Shown: positions 44,627 to 53,170, counted from the first letter of the stretch. The stretch is 64,000 bases of DNA from JACPYM01 sp031423495 (GCA_031423495.1 JANPFP010000185.1:1-64000); one strand, 5' to 3'. Numbers and translations are program-made. The notes: a model not told the origin generated them from the letters alone.

Positions 44627-45019
44627 GAACCCTTCCTGCGTGAAGTGGTTGTCGTGCGTTAAAACTTCGGTAAGGCCGCGTTCGCGCATCACGTTCATCG
44701 AGATGCAATCAGTCAGGCTGTAGCCTTTGTCAGGACGCGCTTCATAAAGTTGTAGCCCCGCTTCAAAAGCTGCTGGCGAATGGGCGACGACTTCAACTGC
44801 TGGATTGGCAAGAATGTTTCTGACCAGCCTGGTTGCCGCTTGCCGCAAATGCGTTGTGCTTTCGCAGTAATAATTCAGCACTTCGATCAGCACGGATTCC
44901 GTAGCGACAATCTGAAAATCACCCAGCGCAGCTTCCGCCTCGACCACGCCTTGATGCCATTGGTTGCGCGGGTTCAGGCCGGCAACCCAATACAACGTGT
45001 CGGCAAAGACGGTCTTCAT
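44612..45019 (-). CDS. PIN-domain ribonuclease toxin (VapC-like)
   Basis: A 135-residue PIN-domain protein. The acidic residues that bind Mg2+ are visible: D7 in VFADTLYWVA, E46 in SVLIEVLNYY, D104 in YSLTDCISM and D123 in THDNHF. VapC-type toxins cleave tRNA or rRNA when not blocked by their antitoxin. The start overlaps the end of the antitoxin-like gene by 4 bp (ATGA), the standard layout. Its last four residues and stop lie in a sequence repeated upstream of fadA. It is embedded in the fatty acid gene cluster. Confidence 0.85.
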   Translation of the reverse strand: MKTVFADTLYWVAGLNPRNQWHQGVVEAEAALGDFQIVATESVLIEVLNYYCESTTHLRQAATRLVRNILANPAVEVVAHSPAAFEAGLQLYEARPDKGYSLTDCISMNVMRERGLTEVLTHDNHFTQEGFVVLI

Positions 45020-45273
45020 CGTTCGAGCCTTTGATTGAGATGACGGTCAATGTTGGAGGAAGCATCCGAAGGGATTTCGCCCCACGCTTCAGGCGGAACA
45101 TCTTTCGCCGCTTCTTCAAACATCGCGCGAAATTTCGAAGAGCCTGATTCAGGCCGTGTCATCTCATCGGCAAACGCCAGCACTTGCTGTTGTTTTTCAA
45201 GCGAAAGCGAGGCCATTTTTTCAAGAATAGTTTGCTGAATCGTATTGGTGGCAATCGTTTCTGTAGCAGTCAT
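45016..45273 (-). CDS. VapB-like antitoxin
   Basis: An 85-residue protein when started at ATG 45273, just behind GGAGGG; an ATG four codons earlier overlaps that ribosome binding site and is less likely. The sequence has a helical N-terminal section (TIQQTILEKMASLSLEKQQQ, VLAFADEM) followed by a toxin-wrapping C-terminal tail (FRAMFEEAAKDVPPEAWGEI), a pattern seen in DUF2281-like antitoxins. It is translationally coupled to the PIN gene. DNA-binding and autoregulation are family expectations. Confidence 0.7.
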   Translation of the reverse strand: MTATETIATNTIQQTILEKMASLSLEKQQQVLAFADEMTRPESGSSKFRAMFEEAAKDVPPEAWGEIPSDASSNIDRHLNQRLER

Positions 45274-45285
45274 ACAACCCTCCAA

Positions 45286-45417
45286 TCATTTACCGCGTAA
45301 CGCAGGCAACACCACGGCAGCGAAAATTCCGATTAACGGTACAAGCAAGCTGAAAAGTAAAATCCAGCTTGGCTCGCGCCTGAATGAAAATTGATAAAGC
45401 CATTTGGGTAATTTCAT
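45286..45417 (-). CDS. Tiny single-span membrane protein (43 residues)
   Basis: A complete ORF from ATG 45415-45417 to TGA 45286-45288. A basic amphipathic N-terminus (MKLPKWLYQFSFRREPS) leads to a hydrophobic helix (WILLFSLLVPLIGIFAAVVL) and ends RGK. The ribosome binding site is weak. It lies between a hypothetical protein gene and the VapBC-like pair, all on one strand, and has the same layout as the tiny ORF at 44471 (basic start, one helix, GK end). It may be a real small protein or a relic. Confidence 0.45.
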   Translation of the reverse strand: MKLPKWLYQFSFRREPSWILLFSLLVPLIGIFAAVVLPALRGK

Positions 45418-45441
45418 AACGTAGCCGTAAAAGTATTGAAG

Positions 45442-45909
45442 CTATGAAACAGGTTCAACCTTGATAACCCGCATTGCATACTTGGGGAGCCAGCAACCCT
45501 TGCTGTACTCACCATCAAACCAGCCTGTCAGAATAGCCTGATGGCCTTTTTTCTCGTTAAATGTTTTGCCTTGCGAAAGCTTGTCCAGCCACTGTTTGAT
45601 TGATGGGTCATGGACAAACGAAGCGTCGAATTGGAGATCGGTCATATTTGCCTCAATGCCAAAGTCGCAATCAACGTTATACAAAAAGGAATTTTCGGCC
45701 CTTTCGCTAGCGATAGGGGCGATCACTCTAACCAGTTTCCCATCGTAGCGTTCAGGGTGGTTGCCTAACTCGCAGTATGAAATTTGCTCGCTGGCGCGGA
45801 TGCGTTGCCAGATTGCCCAGCTAGGTTTGTGGTAATAAGCAAATCCTGTGAGCGCAATGAAGAGTAATACCGCAACTTCAACCACTCGTATTACAAAACG
45901 ATTTTTCAT
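45442..45909 (-). CDS. Unknown membrane-anchored protein with OB-fold-like domain
   Basis: A 155-residue protein with one N-terminal membrane helix (VVEVAVLLFIALTGFAYY). The following part, SYCELGNHPERYDGKLVRVI, then a Y-N-V-D-C-D-F stretch and HQAILTGWFDGEYSKGCW, resembles small OB-fold domains that contain a paired cysteine. I do not recognise the exact family. It has three to four cysteines positioned for a periplasmic disulfide. It lies between fadN and the toxin-antitoxin pair on the same strand; nothing links it to fatty acid metabolism. Confidence 0.6.
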   Translation of the reverse strand: MKNRFVIRVVEVAVLLFIALTGFAYYHKPSWAIWQRIRASEQISYCELGNHPERYDGKLVRVIAPIASERAENSFLYNVDCDFGIEANMTDLQFDASFVHDPSIKQWLDKLSQGKTFNEKKGHQAILTGWFDGEYSKGCWLPKYAMRVIKVEPVS

Positions 45910-45934
45910 AACGCCCCTTTGCTTAAAGCAGTTA

Positions 45935-48322
45935 CTAATTCCTCAGCGGCTTGCCCGTCTTTAGCATAAACGCCAAACGCTCTTGCGTAGCCTTCGTTCC
46001 GCACAAACTCACAAAGGCTTCGCGCTCAATGTCGAGCAGGTATTGTTCGCTCACCTGACTCGGACGCGACAGGTTGCCGCCCGACAAGACGTAAGCGATT
46101 TTCGTACCGATCAGCGCGTCGTGGTCTGAAATGTAGCCGCCGCGTTTCATCATGTGCATACCCAGCTTGAATTTTGTGAAGGCGGCTTCGCCCAAGACTT
46201 GAATGTCTTGCCGCATTTGTGGTGCGCGATAGCCTTCGCGAGCGAGCGTGAGGACGGCTTGTTTGGCTTCGGCGATGACGCGCTGGCGGTTCATCACAAT
46301 GCGATCTTTGTCGCGCAGAATACCCCAGTTGCGCGCTTCGACGGCGCTGGTAGCGACCTTGCCCATCGCGGTCAATTCGAAATTGCGACGTAGCACTTCA
46401 AAGTGATCGGTGCCGGTATGCGCGGCTTCGTCAGCGGCGCGCAAGGCCATCTCTTTCGTACCGCCGCCGCCCGGCAACAGGCCGACGCCGACTTCGACGA
46501 GGCCGATGTAAGTTTCGGCGTTCGCCACGGCGCGGTCTGAATGCATAGTCATTTCGCAACCGCCGCCGAGCGTGAGTCCGTGCGGAGCCACAACTACGGG
46601 CTTGGGCGAATACCGCAAGCTGACCACCGTGTTTTGAAACTGGCGCACGGCTAAATCAAGTTCGTCCCAATCGCCGTCTTGCGCGCCCATCAGGATCATG
46701 GCGATGTTCGCGCCTGCTGAAAAATTCTCGCCCTGATTACCTACGACTAAGCCTTCGAAATTGGCGGCGACTTCTTTCAAGCCGGTTTGAATCATGCCGA
46801 GTTGATCGCTGCCGAGTGAGTTCATCTTGGAATGGAATTCGACACAGGCTACGCCATCGCCGAGGTCAATCAGGCTCGCGCCGGAGTTTTTCTTAATAAC
46901 TCTGGTTTGCTCTTTAAGCGATTTGAGAACCGTAATGCCGACGGGCAAGGGAATCGGTTGGTAGGCGTTACTGGCGAAATCAAAAAAGTAACGCGTGCCA
47001 CTTTCGCTTTGGTAGAAACTCTTTGCGCCCGCCGCCAGCATCGCTTCGATGTTGGCGGGAATGGCGCGGCCTTCGGCTCTCATTTTCTCGACAGATTTTT
47101 CGAGGCCGATGGCGTCCCACTTTTCGAACACGCCGAGTTCGTGCGCGAAGCCCCATTTCATCGCGTTGTCTATTTCGACGATGTTGTCGGCGATTTCGGG
47201 AATGCGGTTCGCAGCATAGATCGCCGTTTCTGATAGCGTCTTCCACAAAAATTGTCCGCCTTTGTCTTCGGCGTAAGCGAGCGCGGCGAGGCGTTGCGGC
47301 AACGATTCGATAGTTTTCACCGCGTCCAGCGAAGCGAATTTGCCTTTCTGTTGCGGGCGATATTCAAACGTAGCCAAAACGAGCGTCACGATGTCGTTGC
47401 CAACTTTTTTATAGAAACCGCCTTTGGTTTTATCGCCGAGCAGCTTGCGTTCGACCATCGCGTCCATCCACGCGGGCACTTTGAATGATTCGCGCTTTTC
47501 GTCATCGGTGAGCGCGGCGTAAAGGTTGCGGGCTACGTTGTAAGCGGTGTCGAGGCCGACGACATCAAGTGTTCTGAACGAGGCGCTCTTGGCGTGGCCG
47601 ATGATCGTGCCGGTGAGCGCGTCAACTTCTTCAAACGACAGAGCCATTTCTTCCATCACGTGCAGCGCATTCAGCATTGAGAAATTGCCGATGCGATTGG
47701 CGACGAAACCCGCTGTGTCTTTGGCCCAGACAATGCCTTTGCCCAGCGTGCGGTCGCAGAAATCAGCGATGAAGGCGGCTACGTTGGGATCGGTGTCGGG
47801 CTGCGTGATGATTTCGAGCAGGTGCAAATAACGCGGCGGATTAAAAAAGTGCGTACCCAAAAAGTTCTTGCGGAAATTGTCGCTGCGGCCTTCCGCCAAG
47901 CTCGCCAACGGAATGCCTGACGTATTCGACGTGATGATGGCGCTGGCATGCAGGTGCGGTTCGATGCGCGCGTAAAGCGAACGCTTGATGTCGAGTTTTT
48001 CGACGATGGCTTCGATCACCCAATCGCACTCTTTCAGCTTGGGCAGATCGTCTTCAAAGTTTCCTACGGTAACGAGGTTGGCGAGTTCGGGCGAAAAATA
48101 CGCTGCGGGCTTGGCCTTCAGCGCGCCGTCGTAACCGGCTTGCGCGATGCGATTGCGTACGGCGCGCGATTCAATGGTTAAGCCTTTAACTTCTTCTTCA
48201 GGTGATAGCGCAGCAGGTGCGATGTCGAGCAACAAACACGGAAGGCCTGCGTTGGCAAAGTGTGCTGCGATTTGCGCGCCCATGACGCCTGCGCCGAGAA
48301 CGGCGGCTTTTTTGATCTGCAT
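45935..48322 (-). CDS. fadN: FadN-type 3-hydroxyacyl-CoA dehydrogenase/enoyl-CoA hydratase
   Basis: A 795-residue bifunctional enzyme covering the second and third steps of beta-oxidation. The dehydrogenase part is first: NAD motif VLGAGVMGAQIAAHFANAG (8-26), catalytic region FFNPPRYLHLLEIITQPDTD and dimerisation helices to about 420. The crotonase-like hydratase follows from about 490: VACVEFHSKMNSLGSDQLGM, NQGENFSAGANIAMIL and VVVAPHGLTLGGGCEMTMHS. This domain order (dehydrogenase then hydratase) is the FadN type of Bacillus, opposite to E. coli FadB. Its length is close to Bacillus FadN. It is followed on the strand by fadA and fadE after inserted genes. Confidence 0.93.
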   Translation of the reverse strand: MQIKKAAVLGAGVMGAQIAAHFANAGLPCLLLDIAPAALSPEEEVKGLTIESRAVRNRIAQAGYDGALKAKPAAYFSPELANLVTVGNFEDDLPKLKECDWVIEAIVEKLDIKRSLYARIEPHLHASAIITSNTSGIPLASLAEGRSDNFRKNFLGTHFFNPPRYLHLLEIITQPDTDPNVAAFIADFCDRTLGKGIVWAKDTAGFVANRIGNFSMLNALHVMEEMALSFEEVDALTGTIIGHAKSASFRTLDVVGLDTAYNVARNLYAALTDDEKRESFKVPAWMDAMVERKLLGDKTKGGFYKKVGNDIVTLVLATFEYRPQQKGKFASLDAVKTIESLPQRLAALAYAEDKGGQFLWKTLSETAIYAANRIPEIADNIVEIDNAMKWGFAHELGVFEKWDAIGLEKSVEKMRAEGRAIPANIEAMLAAGAKSFYQSESGTRYFFDFASNAYQPIPLPVGITVLKSLKEQTRVIKKNSGASLIDLGDGVACVEFHSKMNSLGSDQLGMIQTGLKEVAANFEGLVVGNQGENFSAGANIAMILMGAQDGDWDELDLAVRQFQNTVVSLRYSPKPVVVAPHGLTLGGGCEMTMHSDRAVANAETYIGLVEVGVGLLPGGGGTKEMALRAADEAAHTGTDHFEVLRRNFELTAMGKVATSAVEARNWGILRDKDRIVMNRQRVIAEAKQAVLTLAREGYRAPQMRQDIQVLGEAAFTKFKLGMHMMKRGGYISDHDALIGTKIAYVLSGGNLSRPSQVSEQYLLDIEREAFVSLCGTKATQERLAFMLKTGKPLRN

Positions 48323-48354
48323 GATGAAAGTTTCTCCGCAAATGAATTTGGCGC

Positions 48355-49230
48355 TTAGGCTGCGCCGTTGTTGGGTTGATGCTGTTCGAGCCAGGTCGAA
48401 AGGTCGTCAGCGGATTTGAAATCGAACAGCGCGTGACCCAATTCGCTCAAGGTCATGGCATCTAATTTGGAGAGCGCCGCTTGCGCTTCAGCGGGTAATT
48501 GACCCAAACGGTAAGCGAGCATGTCTTGCAGCGTTTCCACTTTGCCGCGCCACACGCCACGTTGTTCACCACGTTGTTCACCACGTTGTTCACTGCGTTC
48601 AACGACATCTTGATAAGATACAGATTGAATCATGATCTCCTCCCTGAATAAGCTGCGGAGCAGCGGTTTGTCGAAACGTAAACCTCCGAGCATAAATGCC
48701 GCAGCGGTTAAATCTGCGCGCGTGTCGGGTTGGGCGATGTTTTGCACCCGCTCGGCGACTTCGCGCAAGAGCGTTTCGGGTTCATCTGAACGCGCTAACA
48801 CTGCCAACGGCAACAAGCCTTCTTCGGCCAGCAGCGGTGCGGCGTCCTGTTCCCAAATCTTGACGACGCGGTAGCGATGATACGTCTCGCCAACGTGAAA
48901 TTCATCCGGGATGTCAGCGCCGGTTTTGTGCAATACGACGACGATTTGCCTGACGGGCTTCAGTTCGCGGCGATAAGTGCGCACGAAATAATCAAGCATT
49001 CGCAAGGGCAACGGCACTTCGCTTTTGACCGGATCGGTTTCGAATTCGACGTGCAGAATTTCTTCGCCCAAATCGTATTGCGCCAGCCAGTCGGCGCGAA
49101 TCGGTTGCAGCGACAATTCGCTTTTCAGCAAGCGGATGCGCGTGCCTACCGGACGACCGAGCAACCACGAAGCCAACGCCGCGCCGTGATGTTCGGTCAG
49201 ATACTTCAGCAGGTTGTCGTATTCAGCCGC
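48355..49230 (-). CDS. Rpn-like nuclease with DUF4351 C-terminal domain
   Basis: A protein of about 291 residues started at MAAEYDNLLKYL (49230); an in-frame ATG at 49263 adds residues encoded by a repeat-derived region. The N-terminal nuclease-like domain has LGEEILHVEFETDPVKSEVP, where E-x-E replaces the usual E-x-K, and RMLDYFVRTYRREL. A tandem EQRGEQRGEQRG linker (about residue 230) is encoded by three 12-base repeats. The C-terminal DUF4351 helical domain ends the protein (LGQLPAEAQAALSKLDAM). It is a second member of the Rpn group within the fatty acid cluster. It begins in repeat-rich DNA at 49264-49395. Confidence 0.8.
   Translation of the reverse strand, partial: AAEYDNLLKYLTEHHGAALASWLLGRPVGTRIRLLKSELSLQPIRADWLAQYDLGEEILHVEFETDPVKSEVPLPLRMLDYFVRTYRRELKPVRQIVVVLHKTGADIPDEFHVGETYHRYRVVKIWEQDAAPLLAEEGLLPLAVLARSDEPETLLREVAERVQNIAQPDTRADLTAAAFMLGGLRFDKPLLRSLFREEIMIQSVSYQDVVERSEQRGEQRGEQRGVWRGKVETLQDMLAYRLGQLPAEAQAALSKLDAMTLSELGHALFDFKSADDLSTWLEQHQPNNGAA
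48558..48593. repeat. Three exact 12-base tandem repeats inside the DUF4351 protein gene
   Basis: CACGTTGTTCAC occurs three times in a row and encodes the Glu-Gln-Arg-Gly linker on the minus strand. A comparable two-copy 12-base repeat (encoding GEARGEAR) is present in the third Rpn gene near 61900. Such units can gain or lose copies without frameshift. Confidence 0.8.
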
Positions 49231-49298
49231 CATCGTTTTCAGCAAGTACAGCAACTTTTCCAAGTTGCTGAGGCTTTCGAGTCAGCCTAAATGCTTCG

Positions 49299-49389
49299 CC
49301 AGCGCGAGACCCCGCAGCAATCTGGAAAGGTCTGCCGAGCTGTAATGAGTCGGCAGCGCGAGACCGCAGCAACCTGGAAAGGTTGCTGT
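49299..49389. repeat. Direct repeat with AACCTGGAAAGGTT hairpins between rpn and reductase genes
   Basis: CAGCGCGAGACCCCGCAGCA...TCTGGAAAGGTCTG (from 49299) and CAGCGCGAGACCGCAGCA...CCTGGAAAGGTTGCTGTA (about 49355-49389) are near-identical copies. Each contains a small palindrome (AGCAACCTGGAAAGGTTGCT in the second). Similar palindromes lie at 7081-7098, so this is another recurring family. No gene is seen in 49264-49395. Confidence 0.7.
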
Positions 49390-49395
49390 ACGTTT

Positions 49396-50082
49396 TCAAT
49401 AGTTCGTCAGAATCTTTTCCGCCGCAAAGCCCAACGCCGCCAGTCGCTCTTTGGTTTGCGTCGTCATTTCTGGCGAACCGCAAACCAGCGCGACGGGGTT
49501 GTTCAATTCGGGAATCAGATTGTCCAACAGGCTTTGCACGTAGCCGGTCGGGCCGCTCCAACTCGCATCGGGCTGGCTTAACACTTGGCGTAACTCAATG
49601 CCTTGCCCAGCCCAGGCGGTTTGCATTTCGTCCTGATAACAAAAGTCTTCGAGCGAACGTGCGCCGTATAAAACAATCAACCGTCCATAAGCCGCGCGGT
49701 TTTGCAGCGTGTGGCGCAAGGCCGAACGCAGCGGCGCTAGGCCGGTTCCCATGGCTACGAAAACCAAATCGCAACCGACGTAATCATCCACGGGAAAACC
49801 GAGGCCGACGATTTCTTTGAGCGTGACTTGCTTGGCGATGTGCGGATCAAAGAGCGCGCCCGTGACGTTGTGCGACACGCTGCGTTTGATGAGGAACTCG
49901 AACTCGTGTTCGTGCGGCGCAGAAGCGAAAGCGATATACGTCGGCTTGTACGCATCCATTTCCAGCACCGCGACTTGTCCGGCAATGAAGTCGGGACGCG
50001 CGCCCGCAGGCGTCATGAAAAAGCTCCAGATCAGCGGCGAATGTTTTTGCAGGCGTGTGATGTTGAGTTGAATAGATGACAT
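49396..50082 (-). CDS. FAD/NAD(P)-binding ferredoxin-reductase-like oxidoreductase
   Basis: A 228-residue flavoprotein of the ferredoxin-NADP reductase superfamily. The FAD domain comes first (FIAGQVAVLEMDAYKPTYIA, YIAFASAP with the R-x-Y-S-type site modified), then an NAD(P) domain with CDLVFVAMGTGLAPLRSALR and VALVCGSPEMTTQTKERLAA. No iron-sulfur motif is present. Its immediate upstream neighbours are an unknown protein and FadD on the same strand. It could return electrons from acyl-CoA dehydrogenase or from a ferredoxin, but the partner is not in the window. Confidence 0.82.
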   Translation of the reverse strand: MSSIQLNITRLQKHSPLIWSFFMTPAGARPDFIAGQVAVLEMDAYKPTYIAFASAPHEHEFEFLIKRSVSHNVTGALFDPHIAKQVTLKEIVGLGFPVDDYVGCDLVFVAMGTGLAPLRSALRHTLQNRAAYGRLIVLYGARSLEDFCYQDEMQTAWAGQGIELRQVLSQPDASWSGPTGYVQSLLDNLIPELNNPVALVCGSPEMTTQTKERLAALGFAAEKILTNY

Positions 50083-50090
50083 CGCTTTTC

Positions 50091-50570
50091 TTACCGATCA
50101 GATTGCCCGCGTTGCGCCGCTTTGGCCCAACTGGCGAATAGTTTGCGTCGCCGTTCCATCACTGCGGCGGCATCTGGCATTTTCATGACGAGCTTTTCCA
50201 GATTGATCAAGTAATCGGGTTCGCCAATCAGTACGCGCAACTCGCCGATGAAAGGTTTCAGTTTGGCAAAGACGCCGACGTGTTCAGTATTGGCGGCCAG
50301 AAAAATTTGCTCATCAATTCCGCCGTTAAGAACGAAAGAAGCCGCCATGTCCCAATACGAAGTGAGCATACGAAAAGACGCGCTGGCCTGTTGTCCGCTG
50401 GAGAGCAGGCGCGCAATGTCGTTGGCTCCTTCTGGATTGAATTGCGTAAAGAACCAGGCGCGTGCGGTGCGCATGTCTTTTTCGCGGCGTAAGTCATAGA
50501 GCTTGATGGTCAGGTCTACGTCGCGTTGTTTGGTGGCGTCAATGTGTTCAGACATGGGGGGTTGAGACAT
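50091..50570 (-). CDS. Unknown 159-residue protein between fadD and the reductase
   Basis: The start at 50570 is chosen because GAAGGA lies six bases upstream; an ATG five codons later follows a run of C and has no such site, and an earlier frame start would lie deep inside fadD. The protein is helical, with no signal peptide (DLTIKLYDLRREKDMRTARA..., FFTQFNPEGANDIARLLSSG). I do not recognise the family; weak resemblance to DUF4760-like proteins is possible. It overlaps the end of fadD by 23 bp and is followed 8 bp later by the reductase, so all three are co-translated. Confidence 0.65.
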   Translation of the reverse strand: MSQPPMSEHIDATKQRDVDLTIKLYDLRREKDMRTARAWFFTQFNPEGANDIARLLSSGQQASASFRMLTSYWDMAASFVLNGGIDEQIFLAANTEHVGVFAKLKPFIGELRVLIGEPDYLINLEKLVMKMPDAAAVMERRRKLFASWAKAAQRGQSDR

Positions 50571-52401
50571 GTGTTCCTTCTTTGTCGGCATAAAGCCGGT
50601 CAATCATTTCTTTGTATTTATCCGTCACGACGCGCCGTTTGACCTTTAAGGTCGGCGTCAGTTCGCCGTCTTCGATGGTCAGTTCTTTCGGCAGCAACGC
50701 GACGGCTTTGATCTTTTCGAATTGCGCGAGGTCTTCGGTGAACTTGTCTACCTGGCGTTCGATGAGGTCTACGATTTGAGGATGCACGAGCAAGGCGTCG
50801 TGGTCAGCATACGCGATCTTTTTTAATTCAGCGTAACTTTTCAGCGCGTCAGTTTGCGGTACGATCAAGGCGGCGGGGAACTTGCGGTTGTCGCCGATGA
50901 CTACGACCTGATTGACGAAACGCGAACGCTTGATCGCGTTCTCAATCGGTTGCGGCGCGATGTATTTGCCGCCGCTCGTCTTGAGCAAATCCTTTTTGCG
51001 GTCGGTGATGTAAAGGAAACCGTCAGCGTCGAGGTGGCCGATGTCGCCAGTGCGCAACCAAACGCGGCCTGCTTCGTCAGTCGTCAACGCTTCAGCCGTA
51101 GCTTCAGGGCGGTGGTAATAGCCGAGCATGATGTTCGGTCCGGCGGCGAGAATCTCGCCGTCTTCGGCAATGCGTACGTCAACGCCGCCCGCTGGTCGCC
51201 CGACCGAACCGAGCCGATTCGCGCCGGGGTAATTCACCGAAATCGTCGGTGCGCTTTCAGTCAATCCGTAGCCTTCATAAATCGGCAGCCCTGCGCCGTA
51301 AAAGACCAATGCGATTTCACGCGCGAGCGGAGCGCCGCCTGAGACGAGCAAGCGAATGCGTCCGCCCATCGCTGCGCGCCATTTCGATAAAACCAGTTTG
51401 TCAGCAATCTTGTGTTTGAATTTAAGTCCGCCGGGGATTTCTTTTTTCTCACTGGATAGTTCGCCGTATTGCCGCGCGATGTCGAACGACCAGTTGGCGA
51501 TACGGGTTTTCAGCGCGCCTCCGGCTTCGGCTTTTTCAAGCGTCTTGGCGTAAATCTTTTCAAACAGGCGCGGTACGCTGGTCATGAAATGCGGTCGCGC
51601 GTGCAACAGGTTGGCAGGCACGGCATCTACGCTCTCGGCGTAAAAAATGGTGCAGCGCGAGTAAAGCAACATCGTGATCGTCGCGCGTTCGAGAATGTGT
51701 GAGAAGGGCAGAAACGACAGCGCCGTGTCGTTTTCAGTGACTTGCGAACGATCCAGATTGCCGACGATGACGTGGGTCAGATTGCGATGCGTGAGCATGA
51801 CGCCTTTGGGTTCGCCGGTTGTGCCTGACGTATAAATCAACGTCGCCAACGCCTCGGGCGTAACGCTGTGACTCAGCGTATCGAACAATTCAGGTTCAGC
51901 TTTATCGGCAGCCCGTCCCCAATTCAAAAACTCTTCGAATTGCATCACGCGCCCGCCAATCGCACCCGTATCAATCTGGTCGAACGAAATAATCGCGCGC
52001 AGCTTCGTGCGATTGGTGAGAACTTCGCGCACGCGGTCGTATTGCTTTTGGTTCGAGATGAATAGAACTTCTACGCCCGCGTCTTGCAAAATGTAGCCGA
52101 CCTGCTTGGGCGCTTGCGTAGCGTAAATCGGCACGTCTACCGCGCCGCCGTTCAAGACGGCGAAATCGGCGACCGTCCATTCAACGCGATTCTCTGAAAG
52201 GATGGCGACGCGGTCGCCATTGCGTACGCCTAACGCATATAAACCCATCGTTGCGGCGCGCACTTGTTCAGCGAGTTCACTGGCTGACATGGCTCGCCAC
52301 TGCCCGTCGCGTTTGTAATTCAGGAAGCTCTGCTTCTCGCGCGCTACGGCGTGGCGAAAGAGGTCGTTGATGGTTTGTGGAACTGACGGATTGGTTGCCA
52401 T
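50548..52401 (-). CDS. fadD: Long-chain fatty acyl-CoA synthetase (FadD/LcfA)
   Basis: A 617-residue AMP-forming ligase that activates fatty acids. The P-loop YTSGTTGEPKGVMLTHRNLT and A5-type YEGYGLTESAPTISVNYPG are visible, as is the lysine-bearing C-terminal motif around ITDRKKDLLKTSGGKYIAPQ. ATG 52401 is preferred; a TTG 18 codons upstream overlapping the regulator gene gives an unlikely proline-rich start. The gene follows the TetR regulator directly, as in lcfA-fadR neighbourhoods of Bacillus, though gene order differs. C-terminal overlap with the unknown 159-residue protein gene. Confidence 0.93.
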   Translation of the reverse strand: MATNPSVPQTINDLFRHAVAREKQSFLNYKRDGQWRAMSASELAEQVRAATMGLYALGVRNGDRVAILSENRVEWTVADFAVLNGGAVDVPIYATQAPKQVGYILQDAGVEVLFISNQKQYDRVREVLTNRTKLRAIISFDQIDTGAIGGRVMQFEEFLNWGRAADKAEPELFDTLSHSVTPEALATLIYTSGTTGEPKGVMLTHRNLTHVIVGNLDRSQVTENDTALSFLPFSHILERATITMLLYSRCTIFYAESVDAVPANLLHARPHFMTSVPRLFEKIYAKTLEKAEAGGALKTRIANWSFDIARQYGELSSEKKEIPGGLKFKHKIADKLVLSKWRAAMGGRIRLLVSGGAPLAREIALVFYGAGLPIYEGYGLTESAPTISVNYPGANRLGSVGRPAGGVDVRIAEDGEILAAGPNIMLGYYHRPEATAEALTTDEAGRVWLRTGDIGHLDADGFLYITDRKKDLLKTSGGKYIAPQPIENAIKRSRFVNQVVVIGDNRKFPAALIVPQTDALKSYAELKKIAYADHDALLVHPQIVDLIERQVDKFTEDLAQFEKIKAVALLPKELTIEDGELTPTLKVKRRVVTDKYKEMIDRLYADKEGTHVSTPHV

Positions 52402-52451
52402 TGTGTGGGATCGGTTAGGGTCAGGCAGCAAATAAGGGCAGGGGGACAGTT

Positions 52452-53120
52452 TCAAGTAGCCATTACTTCCGACTTGGCGCTCACACCATTCAGAAAAACA
52501 TCAAGCACAGGTTCGACCATCGAAACCAGCGGGTAATGCTGATGGCTTAGAATCCAGTTCGTCACCATCTCGTCGAGCGCGCCGAAAAAAAGTTTTGCCA
52601 GCAATTGCGGATTGAGTTGCGCGCGAAAGATGCCGTGTTGCTGACCGTCTTCGATAATGTCGCGCACGATGCGAAAGTAATCAGCCAGATAAGTCGTCGA
52701 AAACTGCTCCATGAATTTGGTGGATTGCCGCAACTCGACCTGAAAGACAATCGCCATATCACGTTCGCGTTCCATCAATTCGAGATGCAAATGTGCGAAG
52801 CGATAGAGCCGTTCGCGCGGATGTTTCAGGTCGCATAATTCGGTGCGGGCTTGGGTGAGGAACTCTTCCATCGCGGCGGCGAAAATCGAACCCAACAAGT
52901 CGTCTTTGCCTTTGAAATATAGATAAACCGTACCGTCAGCGACTCCAGCTTCGCGCGCTACGTCGGCGACCTTCGCGTTGAAAAAGCCGGATTGCGCAAA
53001 CACTTTGGCGGCAGCACGTAAGATCAAGCGCGACTTTTCTGCGCGTCCGTTGCGCCCTGTGAGTTCGACGCCGCTTTCTTTTTCAGCGGCTTCTCCCTGA
53101 TTGGACAAAGTATCTTTCAT
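52452..53120 (-). CDS. fadR: TetR-family regulator, FadR-like (fatty acid degradation repressor)
   Basis: A 222-residue repressor. The helix-turn-helix at about 40-75 reads VFAQSGFFNAKVADVAREAG, then VADGTVYLYFKGKDDLLGSI, typical of TetR and close to the FadR/YsiA branch. The C-terminal ligand pocket (about 90-215) ends MVEPVLDVFLNGVS. FadR repressors of Bacillus and Thermus release DNA on binding long-chain acyl-CoA. The gene lies upstream of fadD and 80 bp below a near-match to the Bacillus FadR operator (53201-53218), strongly suggesting autoregulation and control of this fad cluster. The first 25 residues are a hydrophilic extension. Confidence 0.88.
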   Translation of the reverse strand: MKDTLSNQGEAAEKESGVELTGRNGRAEKSRLILRAAAKVFAQSGFFNAKVADVAREAGVADGTVYLYFKGKDDLLGSIFAAAMEEFLTQARTELCDLKHPRERLYRFAHLHLELMERERDMAIVFQVELRQSTKFMEQFSTTYLADYFRIVRDIIEDGQQHGIFRAQLNPQLLAKLFFGALDEMVTNWILSHQHYPLVSMVEPVLDVFLNGVSAKSEVMAT

Positions 53121-53170
53121 GGAAGTCTTCGGGACATGGAAATCTTCGGGTACGGAAATCTTCGAATAAG
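53121..53170. repeat. Three imperfect 16-17-base tandem repeats upstream of the regulator start
   Basis: GGAAGTCTTCGGGACAT, GGAAATCTTCGGGTAC and GGAAATCTTCGAATAA follow each other immediately upstream of the fadR ATG. On the transcribed strand they read as repeated GAAGATTTCC words. They could be a secondary regulator site, a translation-initiation structure or neutral slippage repeats. Confidence 0.6.
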
